A DNA stretch of 33,828 nucleotides from IMG/VR virus record IMGVR_UViG_3300025674_000183, positions 1 through 33,828 of that record, one strand, 5' to 3'. Below, piece after piece: positions 11,854-20,700 of the stretch. The notes beneath the pieces were generated by a model. That model ran no database searches. It was given only the letters and a program-made list of their open reading frames with translations, and was not told the origin of the DNA. Position 1 is the stretch's first letter; every line of letters begins with the position of its first letter. This stretch comes from a virus. Made by a program: the position numbers and the translations under genes.

Positions 11854-12180
11854 CTACGCTTTAACGAGTGCTTTTTTCTTAGCCCAAGCTTTTTTACCTC
11901 TATCAGAACGGATTTTAGTCAATCCCTCAGGTGTAATGTGCTTGAGTGTAGCGTCTGCACCCAACAATTTAACCATATCTTGTGCGTCTGTGTAATTTTT
12001 AGTCATAGGACTAACTGTATTTTCAGCAGTTAATTCGCTTATGTCATTTACACTCACGTTGGATACAAAGTATTCTTTACTCTCATTGTCTTTGACAATG
12101 TAGTATCCCTTGATTGGCGTATTATCGTCCTTACGAACGTTATATACGGTTGTTGTTGTTGTATTTATCAATTTGCTCAT
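11854..12180 (-). CDS. Hypothetical protein with basic C-terminus
   Basis: This 108-residue protein starts MSKLINTTTTTVYNVRKDDN with AAGGAG seven bases before the ATG. The first 60 residues look beta-rich (VYNVRKDDNTPIKGYYIVKD, then EYFVSNVSV). The end (KIRSDRGKKAWAKKKALVKA) is a basic helix suited to nucleic-acid binding. It has its own leader hairpin at 12215-12244 and a GC-rich hairpin after its stop, so it may be a separately regulated mRNA unit. Not recognised. Confidence 0.65.
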   Translation of the reverse strand: MSKLINTTTTTVYNVRKDDNTPIKGYYIVKDNESKEYFVSNVSVNDISELTAENTVSPMTKNYTDAQDMVKLLGADATLKHITPEGLTKIRSDRGKKAWAKKKALVKA

Positions 12181-12214
12181 TTCTGAACTCCTTTTCGTAT
12201 GTGTTATGTGTACT

Positions 12215-12244
12215 TTGACGCTCTCACATACAAGAGAACGTCAA
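12215..12244 (-). promoter_or_regulatory. Leader hairpin upstream of the 108-residue gene
   Basis: On minus-strand RNA TTGACGTTCTC pairs with GAGAGCGTCAA around an eight-base loop, 11 positions with one G-U pair; on the plus strand that position would be an A-C mismatch. It lies 35 bases before the start codon. A role in mRNA stability or attenuation is inferred. A 19-codon frame at 12246-12305 (MNPLWWSDEVDIQYLTYCV) lies just upstream but has no ribosome binding site. Confidence 0.45.
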
Positions 12245-12326
12245 CCTACACACAGTAGGTGAGATATTGGATATCTACTTCATCGCTCCACCACAATGGG
12301 TTCATGCTTTGTTTTTTCAAGGGGTT

Positions 12327-12362
12327 GTATTTAATCCCCTTACTCCGTAAGGGGTTAAATAC
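12327..12362 (-). repeat. Intergenic bulged hairpin, copy E
   Basis: The arms GTATTTAATCCCCTTAC and GTAAGGGGTTAAATAC enclose the loop TCC, with the shared unpaired T. Unlike other copies it is not directly before a convincing ribosome binding site: the next clear gene start is about 150 bases on, at 12180. The right arm includes the last base of the 62-residue gene's stop codon. Confidence 0.85.
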
Positions 12363-12550
12363 TAACCGTTCAGCGCCAAATCGTAGGAACATTCAAGCCC
12401 ACAAGCCCAACGGGTGTCACCCCACGGGTTCATGTCCCATTCTGTCCAACCAATGTTAATCTTTTGATTAACAGAGTAGTCAATTTTGACTTCACAGACG
12501 GCACAATAAGTATTTGGGACATAGTCCCAAGCGTCAAGTAATTCAGTCAT
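12362..12550 (-). CDS. Small putative zinc-binding protein, Trp-rich
   Basis: I choose the start MTELLDAWDYVPNTYCAVCE, preceded by AAAGGA at a good distance; an upstream in-frame ATG exists at 12565. The 62-residue product has two Cys pairs, CAVC (16, 19) and CGLEC (50, 54), a treble-clef-like arrangement. The region between them is Trp/Asn-rich (NIGWTEWDMNPWGDTRW). It lies between hairpins F and E. Probably a small zinc-stabilised binding protein; target unknown. Confidence 0.6.
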   Translation of the reverse strand: MTELLDAWDYVPNTYCAVCEVKIDYSVNQKINIGWTEWDMNPWGDTRWACGLECSYDLALNG

Positions 12551-12565
12551 ATCGTCCTTTCTCAT

Positions 12566-12606
12566 AGGGATTTAATCCCCTTACTACGTAAGGGGTTAAA
12601 TACCCT
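12566..12606 (-). repeat. Intergenic bulged hairpin, copy F
   Basis: The arms GGGATTTAATCCCCTTAC and GTAAGGGGTTAAATACCC enclose a three-base loop. The outer GGG/CCC extension is unique to this copy and pairs on both sides. It lies about 15 bases before the start codon of the 62-residue gene. Confidence 0.85.
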
Positions 12607-12616
12607 AACTTCTCGG

Positions 12617-12856
12617 CTACTTCCAATTTTTATGGTTGCGAACAACTTTTCCGTTAGTAAGAACTTCTTGCACAAAGTCTTTTATTTGCGTGTCCGTGTA
12701 ATCTTCGTTGTAAAAACCCATAAAACCGTTTAATTTTGTTCGTACACACTCTATTACGTCTGTACTGTCGGTCGTATTACGTGGGTGGTATCCGTCATGT
12801 AGGTCACGACACCATATGACGTTTTCCTGCAAACTAACATTTTGCATTAATTTCAT
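12617..12856 (-). CDS. Hypothetical protein, first gene of the leftward block
   Basis: I choose the start MKLMQNVSLQENVIWCRDLH because AGGAG precedes it by six bases; an upstream TTG at 12871 overlaps that site. The 79-residue product has scattered Cys and His (WCRDLHDGYHPRN, VIECVRTK) without a clear paired site, and a helical end (YTDTQIKDFVQEVLTNGKVV). As the gene nearest the divergent control region it is probably the first expressed. Its function is unknown. Confidence 0.6.
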   Translation of the reverse strand: MKLMQNVSLQENVIWCRDLHDGYHPRNTTDSTDVIECVRTKLNGFMGFYNEDYTDTQIKDFVQEVLTNGKVVRNHKNWK

Positions 12857-12881
12857 TTCGGCTCCTCTCAACAGGACTAAT

Positions 12882-12918
12882 GTATTTAATCCCCTTACCT
12901 TAGTAAGGGGTTAAATAC
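12882..12918 (-). repeat. Intergenic bulged hairpin, copy G
   Basis: The arms GTATTTAATCCCCTTAC and GTAAGGGGTTAAATAC enclose the loop CTTA, with the common unpaired T. It precedes the first leftward gene by about 25 bases and borders the control region. It would lie in the leader of the whole leftward transcript. Confidence 0.85.
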
Positions 12919-13452
12919 TATTACTTCCCCCTAAGACACAGCTCTCCCCTACTACATATTGTGGTTGTTGCCGATGACACTACATCTAGTGCATACCATA
13001 TCTAGTGGTGTTTCCCCCTACTACCTTCCAATTGTCTAAGAGTTCATATCTGTTTAGAAGAAGTTAACTTAACTACATATAGGGGTATTTAATTAACGTA
13101 CTACCATATCTAGTATGTATATTCTGTAACTTAGAATCATAAGACACTTCACAGTAACTATATATGTGCATACACCTACACGATACGTGTGTATCTATGT
13201 GCGTATGACCTACACATGTTAATGTGCTACCCCCCTGTATATATATGTAAGTAGAAAAAAATATTCTAGTAAAACGTTGTAACTAAAGGGGGTTTTGGAT
13301 ATAGCGGGCTATTAAGGGAAGTCCGCATGATAAAAAGTTTTCGTTAATCCTTGAGTATCTGGTTTGCGTTTCTACGTTATCGTTTGACCGATTCCAGACT
13401 TTCTGTATCCCGATTACAACTTCACTTGTAATTAATTAATGGCTTTCTATGT
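12919..13452. promoter_or_regulatory. Divergent non-coding control region
   Basis: No gene is seen here. The region holds an exact 13-base direct repeat TACCATATCTAGT at 12994-13006 and 13102-13114, with a related ACATCTAGT at 12982-12990. It also holds repeated CCCCTACTAC (12946-12955 and 13015-13024) with a related TTCCCCCTA at 12925. Small palindromes GATAC/GTATC and CACAT/ATGTG lie near 13181-13226, and GCGGGCT/AGTCCGC (one G-T) at about 13304-13326. The repeats look like operator or promoter elements for the leftward block. A weak rightward TTGTAA-17-TATAGC pair is at 13277-13305. Confidence 0.5.
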
Positions 13453-13481
13453 TTGTAATTAATGGTATGTTACCATATAAT
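13453..13481 (+). promoter_or_regulatory. Rightward late promoter, sigma70 type
   Basis: TTGTAA (13453-13458), a 17-base spacer and a perfect TATAAT (13476-13481) precede the terminase ATG by 38 bases, giving a short leader that ends in AGGA before the start. A near copy of the -35 region (TTGTAATTAATTAATGG) lies about 28 bases upstream, a direct repeat that could bind a regulator. This is the best promoter for the whole rightward block. Confidence 0.7.
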
Positions 13482-13519
13482 TATCATTACACAAACATTT
13501 ACAAAAAGCTTAGGAAACT

Positions 13520-15412
13520 ATGTCTAAAAAGATATGTCATGCTACAAACTGTAGAAAACGTTTAACAGCCGGTAAATCAAAATATTGCTCTACTGTATGT
13601 CAACGTAGGCAGTACATGAAAGAATATAGACATAACAAGAAACAAGAAAAACCTATTAACAGTAAGTACTCTGCATTAACCCCTATGAAGGGCAAGTACT
13701 ATAACGAATATGTAGACAAAGGTTTAGCTGATTTAGTTATGAATAGCGAATTAACAGCTACTAAAGCTGCAGAGGCACTAGGTTGCCCTATTGCAACTGT
13801 ATCTAAAATGAATGCTGCTTACCAGATTGACTTACAAAACAAACTTGATGCTGAAGATTGGACTGTGCCTAAGGAAGCAGAAAACGCTTTAAAAAATTTT
13901 TCTACGTTCCGCAATAAATACTTTGCTACTGAAACTGGAGAGAAGTATGAGACAGCAGCTTTTCATGAAAACTGGATAAATAAGATACTTAAGTCAATAG
14001 ACGAGGGGGGCGAACTGTTGGTATTGTCTCCGCCACGTCATGGTAAGACAGAACTCTTAATACACTTTGCAGTTTATCAAATATGTAAAAACCCTAACAC
14101 TCGTATTATGTGGGTAGGTGGTAATGAGGATATTGCAAAGAATGCTGTATCTGCAGTACTTGACCAACTAGAGAGTAATGAACGATTACAAGAAGATTTT
14201 TGTGAACCGGGCAAGTCTTTTAAACCAGACAATAGGTCAGGTAAGATGTGGGCATCTAATCAGTTTACAGTAGGAACAAGAACAGTACCGGGTATTAAAT
14301 CACCTACTATGGTTGCTGTTGGTAAAGGTGGTAAGATATTATCACGTGACTGTGATTTAATTATTGCTGATGACATTGAGGACCACCAAACTACAATGCA
14401 ACCCGGTGCAAGAGAAAATACAAGACAATGGTGGACTACAACATTATCAAGTCGTAAAGAGGAACACACAGCTGTAGTTGTTATTGGTTCAAGACAGCAC
14501 CCTGATGACTTATATCATCATTTATTAAATAACGAAAGTTTTGAAAGTATTGTTGAAACAGCACACGATTTAACTTGTCAACTACCTGAAGGTTCAGATG
14601 AAGAACATATTGACTGTATGCTGTGGGCAGGCAAACGTACACATAAATGGTTAATGTCACGTTTACGTGCTGCAGAAACAACTGGTGGTAAACAAATATT
14701 TGAAATGGTTTACTTTAATCAATCTTATGTTGAAGGCACACAAATATTTAGTCCTGATGCCATTGATAGTTGTAAGAGAGATGATTTAATAGTAGGACAA
14801 TTACCTAAACAATTACAACTTGTTGCAGGACTTGACCCATCTAGTTCTGGTTATCAAGCTGCGTTTTTATGGGGTATTGATACTTGGAACTCAGAATTAT
14901 ATTGTATTGATATAGATAATCAAAAAGGTGGTGGTGTAAGAGCTGCTGCACAAATTATATCTGATTGGTACCACAAGTATGATGTAGCACATTGGATTAT
15001 TGAAGAAAACGGTTTTCAAACTGCAATACGTCAAGACGAAACAATAAAAGAGTTTGTACTTAGAACAGGAATATTACTACAGGGACATGTAACAGGTAAA
15101 AATAAACATGACCCACTATATGGTGTAGGTGGTATGGCAGAATTGTTTGAAGCAAATAAAATACATTTACCCTATGGCAATTCTGAAAGTCAAGCTAAAA
15201 TAGAAAGTTATAAAAGACAGTTAGTATATTTTGATGGAAAACCTGTTTCTAGTAGGAACAAACATAAAACTGATATAGTTATGTCTAGTTGGTTTCCAAT
15301 GAAAGTATTTAGACGAGCGCAAAAAGAACACTTAGCAGAAGTGGGAATGGAATACAAACCAAGTTTTAGTGGTTATAATGTTACTGATATGAATGAAGCA
15401 CCATGGCAATAG
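13520..15412 (+). CDS. terL: Terminase large subunit with N-terminal zinc-binding and HTH-like region
   Basis: At 630 residues this is longer than usual for TerL. Residues 6-27 have four Cys (C6, C11, C23, C27) as in a small treble clef, and 76-100 (ELTATKAAEALGCPIATVSK) look like a helix-turn-helix. The ATPase follows with Walker A SPPRHGKT (170-177) and Walker B DLIIADDIED (279-288). The RNase H-like nuclease has AGLDPSSSG (D439), WIIEENG (E495/496) and HKTDIVMS (D585). It packages DNA into the prohead and cuts it. No separate small subunit was recognised, so the N-terminal region may supply DNA recognition. Its end overlaps the portal gene by 10 bases. Confidence 0.93.
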   Translation: MSKKICHATNCRKRLTAGKSKYCSTVCQRRQYMKEYRHNKKQEKPINSKYSALTPMKGKYYNEYVDKGLADLVMNSELTATKAAEALGCPIATVSKMNAAYQIDLQNKLDAEDWTVPKEAENALKNFSTFRNKYFATETGEKYETAAFHENWINKILKSIDEGGELLVLSPPRHGKTELLIHFAVYQICKNPNTRIMWVGGNEDIAKNAVSAVLDQLESNERLQEDFCEPGKSFKPDNRSGKMWASNQFTVGTRTVPGIKSPTMVAVGKGGKILSRDCDLIIADDIEDHQTTMQPGARENTRQWWTTTLSSRKEEHTAVVVIGSRQHPDDLYHHLLNNESFESIVETAHDLTCQLPEGSDEEHIDCMLWAGKRTHKWLMSRLRAAETTGGKQIFEMVYFNQSYVEGTQIFSPDAIDSCKRDDLIVGQLPKQLQLVAGLDPSSSGYQAAFLWGIDTWNSELYCIDIDNQKGGGVRAAAQIISDWYHKYDVAHWIIEENGFQTAIRQDETIKEFVLRTGILLQGHVTGKNKHDPLYGVGGMAELFEANKIHLPYGNSESQAKIESYKRQLVYFDGKPVSSRNKHKTDIVMSSWFPMKVFRRAQKEHLAEVGMEYKPSFSGYNVTDMNEAPWQ

Positions 15413-17190
15413 ATTTAAATAAAAAAACAGCACAGGAAGTTATTGACGCAGCACAAGAATTAGTTGCAGGAACTCCCTCTGATTCAAGACAAATAAATAA
15501 ATATAGAATTAAAGCTATTTTAAATGGTGGTGCAGATGGCATTAAAGCATTACTAGGTAACACAATGGATACAGCAGATGCAGATTTATTACCTGCACCA
15601 AACTTATTACAATCAGGTATTGATAGGTTAGCGCAAAAAATATCAGGTGTACCAAATATTCGTGTAGATTTAATGAACAATAACGATAGTGACCGTGCAA
15701 GAAAACGTGCAGAAAAGTTAGAAAGAATTGTTTCTTCTTATGATGAAAAGCAAAGACTTAACTTACAATTAGCACAAGCTGCAAGATGGTTACCGGGTTA
15801 TGGTTATTGTGCATGGATTATTACACACAAAAAAGATAAGAATGGTCACATATATCCAACAGCAGAATTAAGAGACCCTTATGATACATTTCCGGGTAAC
15901 TTTGGTCCAGACCAAAAACCACAAGAGTTAGCTGTATTAAGAAGTGTACCTAGATGGAAACTAGCTCAAATATATCCTGAATATAAAAATGTAATTATGA
16001 AACCTAACGAAAAGAAACAATCAGGTAGTGTAGGAAATCAAAGTACATCAATGATTGGATATGACAGAGGTAATGTACAACAATCAGATTGGGAAGATAA
16101 TACAGGACAAGGTGTAAGCATAATTGAATATTATGATATTACAGGTACCTATGTTGTGTATCCAGAAACTAGACAACTATTTGACTTTATACCTAATCCA
16201 TTAAGCACAGTTCCTTTTGTGTTTATGAAAAGATTTTCTTTTGATGAGCTTAAAGGTCAGTATGACCACACTATAGGACTTATGTCTATGATGGCAAAAA
16301 TAAATATTATGTCTGCTATCGCAATGGAAGATGCAGTTTTTACTGAAACAAACATTTCAGGTGAGTTAGAAAGTGGTGCGTATCGTAAAGGTAGATTTGC
16401 TATTAACTATTTATCACCGGGTACACAAGTTTCTAAACCATCAAACAATATTCCTTATCAGCTATTCCAACAAGTAGATAGATTAGAAAGACAGTTACGA
16501 CTTGTAGGTGGTTACCCAGTAACCGATGATGCCCAGTCGCCTGCAAGCGTAGCTACAGGAGCAGGTTTAGCAGAATTAAATAGTTCTATGTCATTAATGA
16601 TTAATGAGTACAGAGAAATAATTAAAGTCGGTATTGCAGAAATGGATAGCAAGCGACTAGAGCTAGATGAAATTTTAAGTATAGAAACAGGTATACAAAG
16701 TAAACCAATGGCAGGTTTCTTTAATGGTACATCTTTTTCAGAAAACTATAAACCATTAAGCGATATTGGTGGTGACCATAGAACAAGACGTATTTATGGT
16801 GTTATGGCAGGATTTGATGAACCTCAAAAAATTGTAACTGGATTGCAGTTGCTACAAGCAGGTGTTATAGATACAGAAACTTTACAAGATAATATTGATG
16901 GTCTTGAAAATGTTGGCAAAGTACAAGAACGTATTAGAAAAAATAAAGCTGAAAATGTTTTATTTGATAGTGTACTTGCTAGGTCTGCAGAAGGTGACGC
17001 ACAAGCTACACAAGCAGTTATTGCTATATATGAACAACCAAATTCTATGACAGAAATACTTAAAATGTTTTACACACCAGAAGAACCTCAGATGAGTGCT
17101 GAACAAATGGCTATGATACAGCAACAACAAATGATGCAAGCGCCACAAGGACCTCCACCAGATATGGCTGCAGCTTTTGGATTAGCGTAA
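15403..17190 (+). CDS. Portal protein
   Basis: This 595-residue protein follows the terminase directly, the usual portal position. The sequence has the portal-like pattern: a helical N-terminus (KYRIKAILNGGADGIKALLG), a central mixed region with RDPYDTFPGNFGPDQ and PFVFMKRFSFDEL, a long helical wing/stem region (MSLMINEYREIIKVGIAEMD) and a Gln/Met/Pro-rich tail (MIQQQQMMQAPQGPPPDM). The portal forms a dodecameric ring at the capsid vertex through which DNA enters and leaves. Its TAA overlaps the next ATG as TAATG. The call rests on context plus pattern. Confidence 0.85.
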   Translation: MAIDLNKKTAQEVIDAAQELVAGTPSDSRQINKYRIKAILNGGADGIKALLGNTMDTADADLLPAPNLLQSGIDRLAQKISGVPNIRVDLMNNNDSDRARKRAEKLERIVSSYDEKQRLNLQLAQAARWLPGYGYCAWIITHKKDKNGHIYPTAELRDPYDTFPGNFGPDQKPQELAVLRSVPRWKLAQIYPEYKNVIMKPNEKKQSGSVGNQSTSMIGYDRGNVQQSDWEDNTGQGVSIIEYYDITGTYVVYPETRQLFDFIPNPLSTVPFVFMKRFSFDELKGQYDHTIGLMSMMAKINIMSAIAMEDAVFTETNISGELESGAYRKGRFAINYLSPGTQVSKPSNNIPYQLFQQVDRLERQLRLVGGYPVTDDAQSPASVATGAGLAELNSSMSLMINEYREIIKVGIAEMDSKRLELDEILSIETGIQSKPMAGFFNGTSFSENYKPLSDIGGDHRTRRIYGVMAGFDEPQKIVTGLQLLQAGVIDTETLQDNIDGLENVGKVQERIRKNKAENVLFDSVLARSAEGDAQATQAVIAIYEQPNSMTEILKMFYTPEEPQMSAEQMAMIQQQQMMQAPQGPPPDMAAAFGLA

Positions 17191-17348
17191 TGAATGAAGA
17201 ATTTGTAGAAGCAGAGTTTTGGAGTATTGTAAATAATGAATATGGAGATACACAAGTAGTATCTTTTGAACAAGCATACGAAATAATAAACCCTTATCCG
17301 GGAATTTATGTTGTAATAATGGAGGAATATGGCGAAGAAAAGAGCTAG
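17190..17348 (+). CDS. 52-residue acidic protein
   Basis: The frame starts at the TAATG junction after the portal gene: MNEEFVEAEFWSIVNNEYGD, then TQVVSFEQAYEIINPYPGIY and a Glu-rich end. It overlaps the next gene by 20 bases, and the next gene's GGAGG lies inside its codons. Coupling and codon quality suggest that it is real although it is short. It may be a small virion or assembly protein; not recognised. Confidence 0.6.
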   Translation: MNEEFVEAEFWSIVNNEYGDTQVVSFEQAYEIINPYPGIYVVIMEEYGEEKS

Positions 17349-17748
17349 AGGTGGATATAGACAACCTAAAAACCCTGCTGCAGTAAGTGGTCCGGGTTCA
17401 TTATCACAGAGAACAGATGGTGGTGCAGGTAGTAGTAGTCAACCTATAAGAAGAATACCGGGCGTTGCATATGGAGAACAAAAAGCTTTATCAGCACAAC
17501 AATCTGCTGCACCTTTACCAGTAGCTAATCAAGGTCAAACTCCTGTAAGAAGTACACAAGGTGCAACACCAAATGTATTTGCTGCAACTGAGTTTCCTAA
17601 TCAACCAATAACTGAAGGTGCTATGTTAGGTGCGGGTTCACCTCCTATGCAAGCTATAGACGAAGATGCAAATATGTTACTTGCTGCAATGTATCAAGTA
17701 ATGCCAAATTCAATTATATCGGAGTTAATAAACCAAGGTAGCGAATAG
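17329..17748 (+). CDS. Low-complexity structural-region protein
   Basis: This 139-residue protein has a basic Gly-rich start (MAKKRARGGYRQPKNPAAVS), a long Ser/Gln/Pro/Ala-rich disordered middle and an ordered acidic helical end (DEDANMLLAAMYQVMPNSII then SELINQGSE). GGAGG lies close upstream of the ATG. Its place between portal and the giant protein suggests a minor virion component or an assembly adaptor, with the C-terminal helix as the docking part. Its stop overlaps the next start as TAGTG. Confidence 0.7.
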   Translation: MAKKRARGGYRQPKNPAAVSGPGSLSQRTDGGAGSSSQPIRRIPGVAYGEQKALSAQQSAAPLPVANQGQTPVRSTQGATPNVFAATEFPNQPITEGAMLGAGSPPMQAIDEDANMLLAAMYQVMPNSIISELINQGSE

Positions 17749-20700
17749 TGTTCTTTCCCGACCCAATATTTGAACAATCACAAGTAGCTAATAACGTAGC
17801 TAGAAATAATAAGTTTAAAAACTTAAAACAAAATCTTAGTGATGTTGACCCACAAAATCTTATTGCATTTACTAAGAAGTTTCCTAATGCACCACAAAGT
17901 TTGCTTATTGGTTTTACACAAGTAGGTGCAGACCCTAATTCAACTGCAGTAGAAGAAATAGTAGATAGATATTCTATATCACAATCTGAACAAGCAGCAA
18001 AACAATGGGAGTTAGCTTCTACAGATGGACAAGGCAATTCTTTAATGCCTGAACATCAAGATATGACATTAAACCTTGCAAAGGTATTTAAAGGAGATGC
18101 ACAGTTAGGTGTCTGGGCTTTACTTGGATTTGAAAGCATGGGTGAAAAAGTTATTAAAATAAATCGTCAACTTAAATATGTTGCTGATTTGCATGCCTAC
18201 GACAGTATGTTAGAAAGCGGTATGTTACCTACTGAAGCTCAAGAAAGTTTAGCTATGTATGTAAGTAATACACAGGTACCTGATATTGGTAAAGATAAAG
18301 GTACATGGGGTGAACTTAAAGAGTATGTTGAAATGTGGAGTGAAAGTAACAAACTTGCAGGAGAAACTGCATTTAGTGCTGCATTTAGAGAAGCATGGAA
18401 TGGTAACCCAGTTAACTTTGATAGAAACAGAAAATTTATATTTGAAAGTTTAATAGCAGAAGATGATATACGTTATCAAAGATTACTTGATATGGGTATA
18501 TCAGAAAATGAAGCTAGAAAAATATATTATGATAATGTAGGTACACCTATTAAGGCAAATGAAGCATTAGGTATGCAAGAGTATACAAGTTTATCTAGCC
18601 CTAATAGAATACAATTTTTTGAAGGTAGGAAATCTAATTATGCTCCCGGAAATAATATTAACGATATGTTTAGTATTTCTAATTGGTGGAGACAAAAACA
18701 AGGATTAGATACTGGTGTATTACAACCTTATTCACCGGGTAGACAAATTGCTTATAATGTAACTCCTAGTGGTACAACTGCAGCAAATACATTATCAGGT
18801 TTAATTGATGGTGGTATAAGATTAATTGCAGATGTACCTTTAGCTAAAGGAATATCAGGCATAAATAAATTAAAGAATGCTTCTATTTCTGTAGACAAAT
18901 TACTAGATGCAGGTAAAGCTGCAAAAGTAGATAATTATTTAAACGCTTTCAACAAAACTGTTAATGATTTAGAAGATTATGTAGACCCGTTTTCTGATAA
19001 AAAACCATTAATAAGTGGAAAAAACGGACAACTTATTAGAAAGTTTAAAGGTCCTGAAGGTAGAGAATATGCTGCAGGTAGAAAACTTTATAAACAAGCA
19101 GGTGTAATTAGTGGTACTAGAAAATCTTTGTTTAGAAATACATCACAAGATTTAATGAACTCACCATTTGGTAGAAAAATAACTAGAGCATTAACCGAAG
19201 AAAATAATGTTGCTAAGTTAATGACTACACCGGGACTTGACAATTTAGATTACACAGTAGCTAAACAAATAGCAGACAGTAGAGACTACTTAACAACTAG
19301 ACAAATACTAGATAATTTATTTGATACAGGAATAATTAATCAATTACCCGGTAAACAATCTGGACTAACTAATGCTGTACTTAAAACTTCTGCTCTTAAA
19401 GGTAAAGAATTACTTGATAGTCAAAATGTTCTTAAACAAACAGTAGGCAAAGGTTTATCTGCTATAGGTAGAGAAGATGCTGCATTTAGAAGTGTTGGGT
19501 CTTATCTTGGTGGCGGTGTTAAACAAGGTATAAACGTACTAAAAGGAAAACCTGTAGAAGGAGATGCTTTTGCACAATTAATGGGCTTTAGTGCAAATAT
19601 GCGTTCAGGTTATAAACCATATATGAACAAAATACTTAGTGTAACTCCTGAAGAAGGATTGTCATTTACAAATAGAAATAGCGCTGTAAGAAACCTTGTA
19701 TCACACTTGCAAGTTACTGGATACAGTTATGATGCTATGAAACCTATAGTTGATGAGTTAATAGATATAGCTGATGGAGATTTTGAAGCTATACAAAACT
19801 TTGCATATCAACAAATACTTAGAGATGAATTTATTATGCAACAAACTGGTAAAAATATTGCTACACAAAGAATTGCCAAAAAAATATTTGAAAGTAATGC
19901 AGACATTAGGAAATATTTTATTGACAGTTTAACTGGTGAAAATATGCCATTTGTTGGTGATGTAATGGAAACTATTGTACAACGTGGTCCAGACGGTGAG
20001 GAAATAAATATGGTTGTACCTTCATTACATTTATTAGCTGAATCATCAGAATTAATGGCACCATTAGTAGATTACAGATTAATAAATAGAGCATTAGGTA
20101 AAGTATTTACAACATACGGTGACGAGTTTGAAGGTGGATTAAGAGCTAATTTAAAACATACCGGTAAAAATATGGTTAAAGCATTTAAAGGTGGAGAAGA
20201 TTTTACAGGCATTATTCCAAGTAAAAATTTAACAGATGATGCTTACACTTTGACATTAGATTACATGACACGAAATGTATTTAAACCGTTAGTGCTACTT
20301 AGAGGTGCTTGGTTTATTCGTGTTTTCTTAGAAGAAAGTATGAGAATGGCTGCAGCAGGTCTTGACAATATGTTTATAAATCCTGCTAGTCATTTAGTTT
20401 GGGCTAGGTCACATGGTCAAGCAGGCAAATTATCTAAGAAGTTTTTAGGTGAAAGTGCCGGTGGTGTTGATAGTGCAAAAATTAGAGAAAGCTTAGAGTA
20501 TAAAGACGTTACTAATAGTGTTTGGTCAGCAGGTGCATTAAAAGGTAGACCTACTAGAGGTTCTAGTATGGGTAGAGATTTTATTGAAATTAGACGTGGA
20601 GAAGATGGATACGTTAATGGTATTGCTACAGAATTAATACAATTACGTAATGACCCTATAGCTAGATACTTAGCTGCTAATGGATTTAATGACGCATCTA

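Noticed and set aside
12246-12305. 19-codon frame MNPLWWSDEVDIQYLTYCV as a leader peptide
   Set aside because: No ribosome binding site and no codon pattern pointing to attenuation, so it is only mentioned with the leader hairpin.
10452-12918. Hairpin family as a CRISPR array
   Set aside because: Copies are separated by whole genes, not short uniform spacers, and no cas gene is present.
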